Shown piece after piece: positions 35,972-44,603 of a stretch of DNA of 64,000 nucleotides. Location: the NCBI RefSeq assembly GCF_019879105.1, contig NZ_CP082249.1:310001-374000 (forward strand), read 5' to 3'. Numbering within the stretch: position 1 is the first letter of the stretch; each line of letters opens with the position of its first letter. Below the pieces are notes generated by a model. It saw nothing but the letters and a program-made list of their open reading frames with translations. It searched no databases and had not been told where the DNA came from. The position numbers and the translations under genes were made by a program. The stretch comes from Natrinema sp. SYSU A 869 (GTDB lineage: Archaea; Halobacteriota; Halobacteria; Halobacteriales; Natrialbaceae).

Positions 35972-37507
35972 TCACTCTCGTTCGACGATCGTCCCGCCGG
36001 CCAGTCCATCCCACTCGACGCGATAGTCAAGCCGCGAGAGGATTGCACTCGAGTCGGAGATTCCATCTTCCTCGAGTACTGCCTCGGCGTCAGCGAGGTC
36101 CATGCCGGGTTCGATCTCGTCGGCGAGCGTGTCGAGCACGGCGGGCCGAATCAGCGTCCGCCCGACCTGGTCGTGCTCGGGGACAGTCTTGTCCGCGAGC
36201 GCGTCGGCGCTCACGCCGTGGCGCGCCGCCAGCGTTTCCAGCGTGATCACGGCCTCGTCCGGCCGGAGCTCGTCGGGAAGCGCGGCCGCGCTCTCGGCGA
36301 CCAACTGCCGTTCGTACTCCCGGAGGACGTCGGCGACGTCTTTGACCCGTACCGTCCCGGAGTAGGGAATTGCCCGGTGGTCGCGGGCGGCGATCTCTTC
36401 GCCCACGCCGAGCGATTCGTCGACGGCGACGAGCATGTCCACGTCCTCGAGATCCGACAGCTGTGAGAGTTTCTTCTCGACGTACTCGGGCGTCCAAAAC
36501 CCCATGATCTCGAAAAAGAGGCGGAAATCGCCGTGTTCGTACTCGAAGGCGAAGTCCGGAATCATCACTCGCGTTCCCGTCGCGAGCGGTTCCGGCTCGC
36601 GGACAAGGTCCCACTCGAGGCCCAAGTTCGAAAATCGGGCGGCGAAGTCGGCTTCGACGCCGCTGTCGAACGAGACGTTGGCCACCGGTTCGGCGTCGGG
36701 GACACGAATCGGGTCCTCGTGGGAGAGCGAGAGCGTTCGTTCAGTCCCGCGGTCGTCGATCGTCGCCGCGAGCGACCACCGCTCGCTCTTCGCGACCGTC
36801 CTGAGGAGTCGGGCAAAACGGGTCCCGTACCGCCGCGTCGCACGAAAGAGGTGGGTCGGGCCAGTAACGACGACTTCGCGGTCCGAGATATCGGGTGCTC
36901 CGTCCGTCTCCTCACTATCGAGCTGCCGGATCTCGTACATCAATCGCAGGCGTTTGATCGCCGAGATCAGCGCTTTCGGATCGCTCGAGCGGACTCGCAG
37001 CTCGGTTGCGTCGAATAGGGCCGTCTGTGCCAGCGAGAGGTTGTACTGGGCGACCAGCCCGTCGGGATCCCAGCGCGGTTCGACCGCGGTCAGGACCTGG
37101 CGCTCCTCGAGATCGGCGTAGAGGGCAGTCTCGAGGTCGTCGGCCGAGACATCGAGCGACTCGCTCGCGCGGATGAGCGCCATCGCGCGTTCGTCCGCTG
37201 TGACAACGCCGACCGCCTCGGCGGCCTTGAATGCGGCCCGGCGGGCGTGTTCAGGCTCGACCGCTGCGTCGGTCTCGAACGTCGCCTCGCGCTCGAGCAG
37301 TGCCGAGAGGCCGCGAACGAGTTTGAAGTCCTCGGCATCGCGCTCGAGCTCGGTAAGTGCGGACTCGAGGGCGGCGCGCGGTTCGCCGACGTGACCCTGG
37401 TATGTGCCGATGACCCGGGCCGCGAGCGGGCGGTGGCTCCGGTCTGCGAACTGGGGGTGGTAGCCGCCACCGGCTCGCGAGACGCGGAGCAGGTCCTTCG
37501 TCAGCAT
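35972..37507 (-). CDS. DUF790 protein, Bax1-like nuclease
   Basis: A 511-residue protein of the DUF790 family. The characterised member Bax1 is a structure-specific nuclease that binds the archaeal XPB helicase in nucleotide excision repair. The start MLTKDLLRVSRAGGGYHPQF and the nuclease-like core VMIPDFAFEYEHG, FRLFFEIMGFWTPEYVEKK (about 345-375) are clear. The C-terminal part (about 410-500) is helical with a repeated short HTH-like pattern. XPB is usually the adjacent gene; here the neighbours are a tiny ORF and osmC, so it is an orphan in this window. Confidence 0.88.
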   Translation of the reverse strand: MLTKDLLRVSRAGGGYHPQFADRSHRPLAARVIGTYQGHVGEPRAALESALTELERDAEDFKLVRGLSALLEREATFETDAAVEPEHARRAAFKAAEAVGVVTADERAMALIRASESLDVSADDLETALYADLEERQVLTAVEPRWDPDGLVAQYNLSLAQTALFDATELRVRSSDPKALISAIKRLRLMYEIRQLDSEETDGAPDISDREVVVTGPTHLFRATRRYGTRFARLLRTVAKSERWSLAATIDDRGTERTLSLSHEDPIRVPDAEPVANVSFDSGVEADFAARFSNLGLEWDLVREPEPLATGTRVMIPDFAFEYEHGDFRLFFEIMGFWTPEYVEKKLSQLSDLEDVDMLVAVDESLGVGEEIAARDHRAIPYSGTVRVKDVADVLREYERQLVAESAAALPDELRPDEAVITLETLAARHGVSADALADKTVPEHDQVGRTLIRPAVLDTLADEIEPGMDLADAEAVLEEDGISDSSAILSRLDYRVEWDGLAGGTIVERE

Positions 37508-37594
37508 CTAGTTCGTGTCGGCGCGGCGTCGCCAAAAGTTACCCGGACGCACGTGGCGCAATTCTCCCTCTTCGCGCTGAATTCGCTTCCGCGT

Positions 37595-37744
37595 TCATCC
37601 GACGACTGCCGGACGGTCGCCGTCACCCAGTGGATAGTGGTCGAGTGCCGACTGTGCGTCTCGTTTCCGCTCGAGCAGCGCGTCCGGGTCGGTCGGGCCG
37701 TCGCGTTCCGTCTCGGTCGCGCTCTCGGTTCCGTCGGTCGTCAT
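37595..37744 (-). CDS. 49-residue acidic small protein
   Basis: ATG 37744 opens MTTDGTESATETERDGPTDP and the frame ends in RPAVVG before TGA. The second half has a helix ALLERKRDAQSALDHYPLGD. Nearly all codons end in G or C, and composition is strongly acidic at the N-terminus, as for haloarchaeal proteins. It lies 20 nt downstream of osmC on the same strand, so it could be its operon partner. No function known. Confidence 0.5.
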   Translation of the reverse strand: MTTDGTESATETERDGPTDPDALLERKRDAQSALDHYPLGDGDRPAVVG

Positions 37745-37764
37745 GTCCGAGAAGTCGCCCGATT

Positions 37765-38160
37765 TCAGAACGCGTCGCCCTCGAAACTCGTGTCCGCGTG
37801 CAGGCTGTCTTTCAGCGCGTCGTGGACCTTGCAGAGTTCGAAGGCGCGCTCGATGATCTCGTCGCCAGTGTCATCGTCCACGTCGGCCGCGACGCGGATG
37901 TCGAACTGGACCGACTCGAGTTTGTCGTCGTCGTTGAGTTCGCCACTGGTCTCGATCTCGATCCGCCCGAGGTCGTCGGCCCCTCGCTGCTGGCCGCCGA
38001 CGCGCAGCGCCGGCACGTAACAGGAGCCGTAGGCGGCGAGTAGCGTCTCGAGCGTATCGGGGGCCTCCTCACCGTTGGCGTCGATCGTCGTCTCGAAGTC
38101 GCGAATCTCGTTGGTGGCGCTGTACCCTTCGTCGGAAACGGTGGTGACCTGCTTCGCCAT
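37765..38160 (-). CDS. OsmC-family protein
   Basis: A 131-residue protein of the OsmC/Ohr family of thiol-dependent hydroperoxide reductases. The two cysteines are in AAYGSCYVPALRV (about residue 46) and FELCKVHDALKDSL (about 112), the normal positions, with the second in CKVHDAL instead of CP.S. ATG 38160 matches the family start; the frame is open to 38247 but that part crosses the promoter region. A role in peroxide detoxification is inferred from the family. Confidence 0.85.
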   Translation of the reverse strand: MAKQVTTVSDEGYSATNEIRDFETTIDANGEEAPDTLETLLAAYGSCYVPALRVGGQQRGADDLGRIEIETSGELNDDDKLESVQFDIRVAADVDDDTGDEIIERAFELCKVHDALKDSLHADTSFEGDAF

Positions 38161-38299
38161 AGCAGTCGAGTCGTCTACGGGTGGTGCTGTAAACGTTTGG
38201 TAACAGCAAAGGTGCTCCTCTCGAGTGGGTTCATTCCCGTCGATCACGTACGTCTACTCGGGGTAGGAATGATTTGAATACCGTCTACCTAATCAGCAA

Positions 38300-38743
38300 T
38301 CAGATATTGGTAACGTCAGCCTCGACCTCGTATTCCTCTATTCGAGATGAATCATCGCCAAGGAACATCGCTTCAAACTCCCAAACACGACCAGCGGCTA
38401 GGTCGGAGGTATTAGCGAGGCTTTCCTCGAATTGTACGCCGTCTGCATCAATGAAGTAGACTGAGATCTCCACGTACCCAAGTGTCTCATCAGAGACGTT
38501 TTCCACTTGTCCCCGCACTCCGGAACTGAACGAGCCATCGCTGTACCATTCGTGATTAAGGAGTTCGATAAGATCATCGCCTCCGTTTGCGTCACCATTC
38601 CCACCACTGTTGTCGTCACCGTTCCCTGAGTCGTCGTTATTCGTGCCACCACTCTCGCGGTCCGTATCGTCGCCTCCGCTACAGCCTGCGAGTGCGGTCA
38701 TTAGTGCTGTCCCACCAGCCAACAACAATCTCCGTCTATCCAC
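38300..38743 (-). CDS. FxLYD-type lipoprotein
   Basis: A 147-residue secreted lipoprotein. The signal RRRLLLAGGTALMTALAGC has a twin-arginine-like start and a lipobox LAGC (Cys20). An Asn/Asp/Gly-rich linker (about 22-58) leads to a beta-sandwich (about 60-147: VRGQVENVSDETLGYVEISVYF, GRVWEFEAMFLGDD), typical of FxLYD domains that stand on the cell surface. The codon use is clearly less GC-rich than in the neighbours, suggesting transfer or a variable accessory gene. Confidence 0.8.
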   Translation of the reverse strand: MDRRRLLLAGGTALMTALAGCSGGDDTDRESGGTNNDDSGNGDDNSGGNGDANGGDDLIELLNHEWYSDGSFSSGVRGQVENVSDETLGYVEISVYFIDADGVQFEESLANTSDLAAGRVWEFEAMFLGDDSSRIEEYEVEADVTNI

Positions 38744-38893
38744 ACATTCTCTTTATTTGTTGTGTTAATAAGACTGTCGGATTGTTGATTGTTTCACCAA
38801 TATTATGTCTTAAAAGAGGGGTCGGCGCGCCGGTTCCAATACCCTGCGTTTGCAGCGGTATCTGTTTCCTTGATACGAGCGAATAGGTTGAAT

Positions 38894-39088
38894 ATGGCCA
38901 GTTTCAACAGGCAGTCGGCGAACAAGATCAGTATAATTTCGACGGTGATAGACGCTGTAATGGCGTTCCGGCGTGGGCGTCGAAAGAGCGGCCTCTTGCT
39001 CCTCGTCGCGGCCGCGCTCTCATCTCGCGTTCCCGGCATCGGAACAGCCGTGTCGCTGTTCCTTCGATTGGTTCGGCGACTCCGATAG
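38894..39088 (+). CDS. Small basic membrane-associated protein
   Basis: A 64-residue protein starting MASFNRQSANKISIIS. It has a hydrophobic centre (SGLLLLVAAALSSRVPGIGTAVSLFLRL) and basic ends (FRRGRRK, VRRLR). I recall similar short proteins in haloarchaea without known function. The frame is open to 38789, but the extension is in AT-rich non-coding-like sequence. It ends 11 nt before the next gene. Confidence 0.55.
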   Translation: MASFNRQSANKISIISTVIDAVMAFRRGRRKSGLLLLVAAALSSRVPGIGTAVSLFLRLVRRLR

Positions 39089-39099
39089 CTCGAGGGGCC

Positions 39100-39690
39100 A
39101 TGGTCGACGTTACCGGCCACCTCGGGATGGCGCTGTTGTTCGCCGCACCGGCGTGGATGGTCTGGGGCCGACGCGGTGCGCTTGGGTTCACGGCCTTTGC
39201 GTTAGCGACGGCGATGCTCCCCGATACCGATCTGGCGCTTCGACATATGTTCCCAGTTACCCACCACGGGGTGACGCACACGGTCCTGTTCGTCGTCCTA
39301 ATGAGCGTTCTCGCCGGAACCGTCGCCGCCCGGTACCTGACCGACTGGTTCAACGCCAATCGCAGGATCCGGAGCTCCGAAATCACAAGCGAGACTGTTT
39401 TCATCTTCGCTACGGCGGGGCTGACCGTCGGCGGAATCAGCCACCTGTTCGCGGACATCCTCTCCGCACCCGATATCGCGCCACCGCTTTCGCCGTTCTG
39501 GCCCCTCTACTCAGAGCCAGTGATCGTCGACGCGATCTACTACGGGTCGCCGTTCTGGAACGTCGGGCTGCTCACCGCCGGCGTGGGACTCCACCTGCTG
39601 CTCGCTCGAAACGAGCGCTACCCGCTCGAGACCCGCTACCGAATCGGTGCCTCCGAGGACTCACAGTATCGCGCGAGCGACGATGACTGA
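39100..39690 (+). CDS. YdjM-type membrane metal-dependent hydrolase
   Basis: A 196-residue membrane protein of the DUF457/LexA-binding inner-membrane hydrolase family. Metal-ligand motifs are MLPDTDLALRH (about 40-50), THHGVTHTVLF (about 54-64) and GGISHLFADIL (about 113-123). Four or five helices. The family is thought to act on lipids or phosphates; the substrate is not known. The C-terminal tail is cytoplasmic and charged. Confidence 0.82.
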   Translation: MVDVTGHLGMALLFAAPAWMVWGRRGALGFTAFALATAMLPDTDLALRHMFPVTHHGVTHTVLFVVLMSVLAGTVAARYLTDWFNANRRIRSSEITSETVFIFATAGLTVGGISHLFADILSAPDIAPPLSPFWPLYSEPVIVDAIYYGSPFWNVGLLTAGVGLHLLLARNERYPLETRYRIGASEDSQYRASDDD

Positions 39691-39767
39691 GTACTCGAGT
39701 CGTCCGCGACGGCGAGAAAATAGAGCCGGCAATCGATGCGATCGTCACCGTTCGACACCCTGTCCGT

Positions 39768-40496
39768 TCAGGGCTCGAGTTCGAACGGCTCGTCGGCCTC
39801 GAGGGTGTGAACGTCGGCATCACTGCCGGTCCCGCGGACCTCACTGGCGAAGTCCTCGGGGTCCTGTTCGATCGGCGGGAAGGTATCGTAATGTTGCGGG
39901 AAGGCGTGGTCGATGTCGAGCCAATCGACGGCGATGGCGGCCTGCATCGGTCCCATCGTGAAGTGGTCGCCGATCGGTACCGCGGCAGCGTCAGGCTCAA
40001 GATACGGTCCGATAACCTCGCGCATTTCGGTCATGAGGGACGTGTCGCCCGCATTGTAGAACGTCGTCGACTCTTCGTCACTGACTTGCGTGGGCTTCGT
40101 GTCCGAGATGACGAACCCAGCCGGCATCCCGCCGCTCGCGTCGTTTTCGGTCATGATCCCGTTCGTGTGGTCAGCGCGGGTCATCGTGACGTAGGCGTCG
40201 CCACATTTGACGGTCCCGCCGAGGTTCATCCCCATTCCCCCGACAGCGTCGTCGTAGCCGAACTCGTCCTCGCAGTAGGAGACGATCTCCGGCGTCGCGA
40301 CCAGCGTCGCGTCCGAGAACTCGCCCGCGTGAGCGATGTGGTCGGCGTGGCCGTGTGTCAAGAGGACATAGTCGGGCGTGTCGATGTCAGCCGGCTCGAG
40401 ATCCGTCTTCGGGTTGTCGAAGAACGGATCGATCAGCAGGTCGGTCTCCCCAACGGTGACGTGCCACGTCGAGTGGCCGTGCCAGGTGAGTTCCAT
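39768..40496 (-). CDS. UPF0173 metal-dependent hydrolase
   Basis: A 242-residue metallo-beta-lactamase fold protein of the UPF0173 type. The start [11 protein letters not shown] is the family start. The metal motif is [11 protein letters not shown] (about 43-53), with further ligands in [20 protein letters not shown] and the C-terminal [15 protein letters not shown]. Biochemical role unknown. ATG 40496 is used, and the 10-residue upstream extension is ignored. Confidence 0.88.
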   Translation of the reverse strand: MELTWHGHSTWHVTVGETDLLIDPFFDNPKTDLEPADIDTPDYVLLTHGHADHIAHAGEFSDATLVATPEIVSYCEDEFGYDDAVGGMGMNLGGTVKCGDAYVTMTRADHTNGIMTENDASGGMPAGFVISDTKPTQVSDEESTTFYNAGDTSLMTEMREVIGPYLEPDAAAVPIGDHFTMGPMQAAIAVDWLDIDHAFPQHYDTFPPIEQDPEDFASEVRGTGSDADVHTLEADEPFELEP

Positions 40497-40870
40497 AGCA
40501 CCTGATCGATTCGGACGAAGACACAATAAAGGTGAGCGAGGTCCAGGCGGAACCGACGACGGAGCGCATATCGCTCCGTCCGTTGACTCGCTCTCGTCCC
40601 CACAGAGCCCTCAATGATCGCTTTACAGCCGGGGCCATACATGTACTATCACCAACTGTTATACGTTCGGTCTCCCAAGGATAGGGAGCCGCAAGCGAAC
40701 TGACACACCACGCATGCGGTCTGGAATCGCATTCCGGTCGGTCGCCAGCGTATCGCGACCGTTGCTACCGTTGTGATTGCAGGACGACCCGCTACCACCC
40801 GGCAGCCCCCACTGCGGGGAGCCGCGGAGTTCCGCTGGCAGTCACCGCACTGGGCGGCGATGCCGTGCCG
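40497..40870. other. Intergenic gap, nothing assigned
   Basis: No coding-like frame on either strand. The region serves two divergent genes. Confidence 0.4.
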
Positions 40871-40878
40871 TTTTTTAC
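40871..40878 (+). promoter_or_regulatory. Box A of the 40898 gene
   Basis: The T-rich block ttttttac is centred about 24 nt before ATG 40898 and fits a leaderless transcript, which helps to choose that start. Confidence 0.45.
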
Positions 40879-40897
40879 CCGGGGTCGTACGGCGACC

Positions 40898-41161
40898 ATG
40901 CTCGCACTTACGCTCGAGGAGTTTATGGTAGAGCTAAACGATGGTGCAATCAAGAACGTCGGACCGAACAACAAGGAAGCGACGGTCAAACTGTTCGACG
41001 TGGACTCCGCCGAGGCCAGGGAGTTCGGTGACAAGCGCGTCAAACTCGTCTTCGAGGACGAGGACGACAACGAAGTACAGGTATCGCTGTTCCCGGAAGA
41101 CGTTCGGAAGATCGTCGACGATATCGAGGCGCTCGAGGACGATTCGCCCGTTTTCGACTGA
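40898..41161 (+). CDS. Small conserved acidic protein
   Basis: An 87-residue cytosolic protein. Core: VELNDGAIKNVGPNNKEATV, KLVFEDEDDNEVQVSLFPEDVRKIVDDIEALEDD. It looks like a small beta-sheet domain followed by a helix. A second ATG (residue 10) is possible. The S1/DHH gene follows after 90 nt on the same strand, but no joint function can be shown. Confidence 0.68.
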   Translation: MLALTLEEFMVELNDGAIKNVGPNNKEATVKLFDVDSAEAREFGDKRVKLVFEDEDDNEVQVSLFPEDVRKIVDDIEALEDDSPVFD

Positions 41162-41251
41162 GGGCGGGGCTGTATCGCAGTTGTAACCGAGACTCGCGTC
41201 GCGAACGCATTTCGACAACCGTTTTAGGGCGAAACCGCTTGGTCCGAGTAG

Positions 41252-43468
41252 ATGGGTAACTGTATCATCTGCGGCACACCCGTTGACGGCGAGATCTGTG
41301 AGAGTCACGAGGAGGATGCTGTTTTCGAATTTCGCGGCACGTCTGCCTCGCAGCTCACACCCGGTCGCTACTACCGGGGAACCGTCGACGGTTACGCCGA
41401 CTTCGGTGTCTTTGTTGACATCGGAGACCACGTCACCGGCCTGTTGCACAGAAGCGAACTCGACCAACGACTCGAAAGTCTCAACTGGGAGCCAGGGGAC
41501 GATGTCTTCGTCCAAGTGCTCGACGTTCGAGACAACGGCAATGTCGACCTCGGCTGGTCGATCCGCCAGCGCGAACGCGAGTTCCGCGGCAAACTGATCG
41601 AGACGGCTGACGACGAGTACCAGCCCGAAGAGTTCGAGGACGACACCGACGAGTCCTCGACCGAACCGAGCGACGAGTCCTCGGCTGAGACGCCCGAGGA
41701 AACCGAAGACCTCACCGACGACCGAGCGGCAAAAGCCGGCGAACTGCAGGCTGCGGCTGAGGAAACCGAACCCGAACCGGACACGGATTCCGTCGACGAG
41801 GGCCAGCCCGCGGTCGCGGAGACCGCCGGCACCGCCACGAGTAGCGGCTCCGTCGCGACCGAGTCCGCCACCGCCTCGACGCCGGCCACCGACGACGCGA
41901 CCGACGCCGAACCGGACGCCGAGTCCGAACCCGCACTCAAGCGAACGACCATCGAAGCCATCGAGAACCAGGTCGGCAGTGTCGTCCGCCTCGAGGGCGA
42001 GATCACCGGCGTTCGCCAGACTAGCGGTCCGACGGTCTTCGAACTGCGCGACGAGACCGGTACCGTCGAGTGTGCGGCCTTTGAGGAGGCCGGCGTTCGC
42101 GCCTACCCCGATGTCGAACTTGACGACGTCGTCGCCCTGGAAGGCGAAGTCGAACACCACCACGGCGACCTGCAGGTCGAGACCGAGTCCCTCGATATCC
42201 TCGAGGGCGAAGAACGCGAGACCATCGTCGACCGCCTCGAGAGCGCAATCGAACGCGAGGCCCGCCCAGCTGACGTCGAGTCGCTAGCCGATCACGACGC
42301 AGTGGCGGTCGTCGAAGACAACATCGCTGACGCGGCAACTGCGATTCGCCGCGCCGTCATGGAAGCGCGACCGATCGTCGTCCGACACGGCGCAACCGCC
42401 GACGGCTATGTCGCCGGTGCTGCCATCGAACGCGCCGTGCTCCCACTGATCCGCGAGAAACACACCCGCGAGGACGCGGAGTATCACTACTTCGAGCGCC
42501 GCCCGCTCGACGGCCGCGTCTACGACATGGACGCCGCCACCAGCGACGTCACCTCGATGCTCGAGGCCCGTGATCGTCACGGCGAGCAACTCCCGCTCGT
42601 CGTCCTCGTCGACGCCGGCTCGACAGTCGAGTCCACCGACGGCTACGAACTGCTCTCGCTGTACGACGCCGAGGCGCTGGTCATCGACGACAGCCGAGCG
42701 GACGACGAGGTCGGCGACGCCGTCGACGTCGCCGTCGCGCCGTCACTCGCCGGTGTTGACGTTACAGACGTCACATCGACCGCGCTCGCAGCGAACGTCG
42801 CTGCCCACGTCAACGATGATGTCCGCGCCGATCTCGAGCACCTCCCCGCAGTCAGCTACTGGGAGGACACGCCCGAGGACTACCTTGCACTCGCCACCGA
42901 GGCCGGCTACGACGAGACCGGCGTCTCCGAGCGCCGCGAAGCCGTCGCGCTCGAGGCCTACTACCAGTCCTACAAGGACAAACGCGAACTCGTGATCGAC
43001 CTGCTGTTCGGCGACGACGACGAGTCAGCGCGGCCCCGAGACGGCGATCTCGCGGCCCACGTCTCCGAACAGTTCCGCGACAAGCTCGATACCGAACTCG
43101 AGACGGCTCGCGAGAACCTCACGGTACAAGGCGTCGACGGAATCACCGTCTCCGTGCTCGACACGGACGCCTTCACGCATCGGTACAACTTCCCGACGAC
43201 GATCCTGCTGCTGGACGCGCTCCACCGCAGCGAACGTGACCGAGCGGACCCGCCCTACGTCACACTTGGCGTCGGCGACGACGAACTGCACGTCCGCGCG
43301 ACCGAACCCGTGAACGTCCGCGATCTCGGCGATGCGATCGCCGACGCGGTGCCGAACGGCGGTGTCAGCGTCGTTGGCGGTCAGGACGGCCACGTCGAGT
43401 TCCTGCCTGGCGAACGCGATGCGGTCCGCGAGGCAGCGCTCGAGGCGCTCGGCGAGACGCTCGCGTAA
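41252..43468 (+). CDS. Zn-ribbon/S1/OB/DHH nucleic-acid phosphoesterase-like protein
   Basis: A 738-residue multi-domain protein. An N-terminal CIICGTPVDGEICESH zinc knuckle (4-19) is followed by an S1 RNA-binding domain (about 36-105, RGTVDGYADFGVFVDIGDHVTGLLH), an acidic linker (115-230) and an OB-fold (about 235-310, VGSVVRLEGEITGVRQTSG). A DHH/RecJ-like domain (about 370-560) and a DHHA1-like end with GGQDGHVEF complete it. DHH motif I is RHGATADGY and motif II VVLVDAGST, but motif III reads VIDDSRADD instead of DHH..D. The family is common in haloarchaea as RecJ-like; this copy may bind RNA or DNA with altered or no nuclease activity. Confidence 0.8.
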   Translation: MGNCIICGTPVDGEICESHEEDAVFEFRGTSASQLTPGRYYRGTVDGYADFGVFVDIGDHVTGLLHRSELDQRLESLNWEPGDDVFVQVLDVRDNGNVDLGWSIRQREREFRGKLIETADDEYQPEEFEDDTDESSTEPSDESSAETPEETEDLTDDRAAKAGELQAAAEETEPEPDTDSVDEGQPAVAETAGTATSSGSVATESATASTPATDDATDAEPDAESEPALKRTTIEAIENQVGSVVRLEGEITGVRQTSGPTVFELRDETGTVECAAFEEAGVRAYPDVELDDVVALEGEVEHHHGDLQVETESLDILEGEERETIVDRLESAIEREARPADVESLADHDAVAVVEDNIADAATAIRRAVMEARPIVVRHGATADGYVAGAAIERAVLPLIREKHTREDAEYHYFERRPLDGRVYDMDAATSDVTSMLEARDRHGEQLPLVVLVDAGSTVESTDGYELLSLYDAEALVIDDSRADDEVGDAVDVAVAPSLAGVDVTDVTSTALAANVAAHVNDDVRADLEHLPAVSYWEDTPEDYLALATEAGYDETGVSERREAVALEAYYQSYKDKRELVIDLLFGDDDESARPRDGDLAAHVSEQFRDKLDTELETARENLTVQGVDGITVSVLDTDAFTHRYNFPTTILLLDALHRSERDRADPPYVTLGVGDDELHVRATEPVNVRDLGDAIADAVPNGGVSVVGGQDGHVEFLPGERDAVREAALEALGETLA

Positions 43469-43619
43469 GACTCGTCTTCCTCCGTCGTCCAGCGATTGCA
43501 CAGCGGCAGCGCTGGCTATCGAACCCTTTCTTATTCGCTCAGGCAGTCGAACATACTACGTACCTTGCTCTCGGATTTAATTCAGCACGTTTAATCCGTT
43601 CCTGCCGAAACGGCGTCGC

Positions 43620-44002
43620 ATGTCACAGTCGACGTGGTGGTACGGCATCGTTCCGTTCCCCGTCGTGGTGCTGACGGCGTTGACCGCTCGGTTCGCGTCC
43701 CGCGCGTTCTTTGCTGCGGCTCGCCCGTCGACTGACGCGACTCTCGGTGCGGACGTTGCGTGGTTCGCATTGCAGACGCTCTCGTTCTGGACGGGGGTCC
43801 TCGTGGCTGTGATCGTCCTCGTTTGTTTACTTGCGGATTGTCGGACGCTCAGTGGGGACGAGGCGTGGTCGCCGAGCATCTGGTGGGGACTCGCCGGCGT
43901 CGTCCATCTCGGCGGGCCGTCGTCGCAGAACTATTGGTCCTCTCGGTTCCCGCGCTCTCCTACTATCTGTACCGACGCCATGTTCGCGTCGGACGCCCCT
44001 GA
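43620..44002 (+). CDS. Membrane protein, apparent frameshift
   Basis: The frame from ATG 43620 reads two helices (YGIVPFPVVVLTALTARFA, VAWFALQTLSFWTGVLVAVIV) and then PSIWWGLAGVVHLGG. After 43915 it loses hydrophobic character. One added G in the run at 43916-43918 gives AVVAELLVLSVPALSYYLYRRH, a clean third helix, and ends at TGA 44002. The repaired protein has about 127 residues. It resembles the small haloarchaeal membrane proteins with a basic end; no function known. Confidence 0.68.
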
Positions 44003-44087
44003 TAAAACACACATCGGGGAGCGTGTCTCGCCGGTTCCGTCCTCTCGAGTCGGTTGAGTTCCCCTCGCGGACCCGACAGCGGTGTCG

Positions 44088-44603
44088 CTATGACTCGAGG
44101 TCCCGTTGTCGTCCCTTCGGCACCATCGAGCGGAGTTCACCGTGGACGTAGAGGCCGACGCCGATGGGTTCGCGCTCGTCACCGACCTCGTGGGCGGCGA
44201 TCAGATACCCCCAGTCACCGTCCCACCATTCCAGTTCTTGGTCCTCGCCGGCCGCGAATCGGTACGCTTGCTCATGGTCGAGATCGATCACGCACTCGGT
44301 CGCGTGGCCGCCGAAGCGCTGGACGAAGTCCGTCGTGGGTTTCCAGTGTTCCTGCCGAGTGCGGAGACAGGTCATCCCGATGGCCTCAATCTCGAGCGGC
44401 GTCGGTGCCTCGCCGCCGTAGATCCAGATCTTGCCCCCACCCTTCTCCCAAAAGGTGTAGTCGTCGAACGTTTCGGGCGGGATGCCGAACCGATCCGCGA
44501 AGAGATCGACGACTTCCTCGCGGCTGACGCGGCCCTCGACGGTTCGCTCGGCCGGCGTCGCGGGGAGCCGATCGAACCGCTGGCCGTCGTTTCCGTCGGC
44601 CAT
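44088..44603 (-). CDS. RNA-binding partner of the NSUN methyltransferase
   Basis: A 171-residue protein with VVDLFADRFGIPPETFDDYTFWEKGGGKIWI (40-70 region) and later GMTCLRTRQEHWKPTTDFVQRFGG. This resembles the pre-PUA/NIP7-like domain found at the C-terminus of Nop2- and RsmF-type methyltransferases. Here it is a separate gene whose ATG overlaps the methyltransferase stop by one base (TGATG). I infer that the two proteins act together on RNA. ATG 44603 is used, the longer frame being inside the neighbour. Confidence 0.75.
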   Translation of the reverse strand: MADGNDGQRFDRLPATPAERTVEGRVSREEVVDLFADRFGIPPETFDDYTFWEKGGGKIWIYGGEAPTPLEIEAIGMTCLRTRQEHWKPTTDFVQRFGGHATECVIDLDHEQAYRFAAGEDQELEWWDGDWGYLIAAHEVGDEREPIGVGLYVHGELRSMVPKGRQRDLES

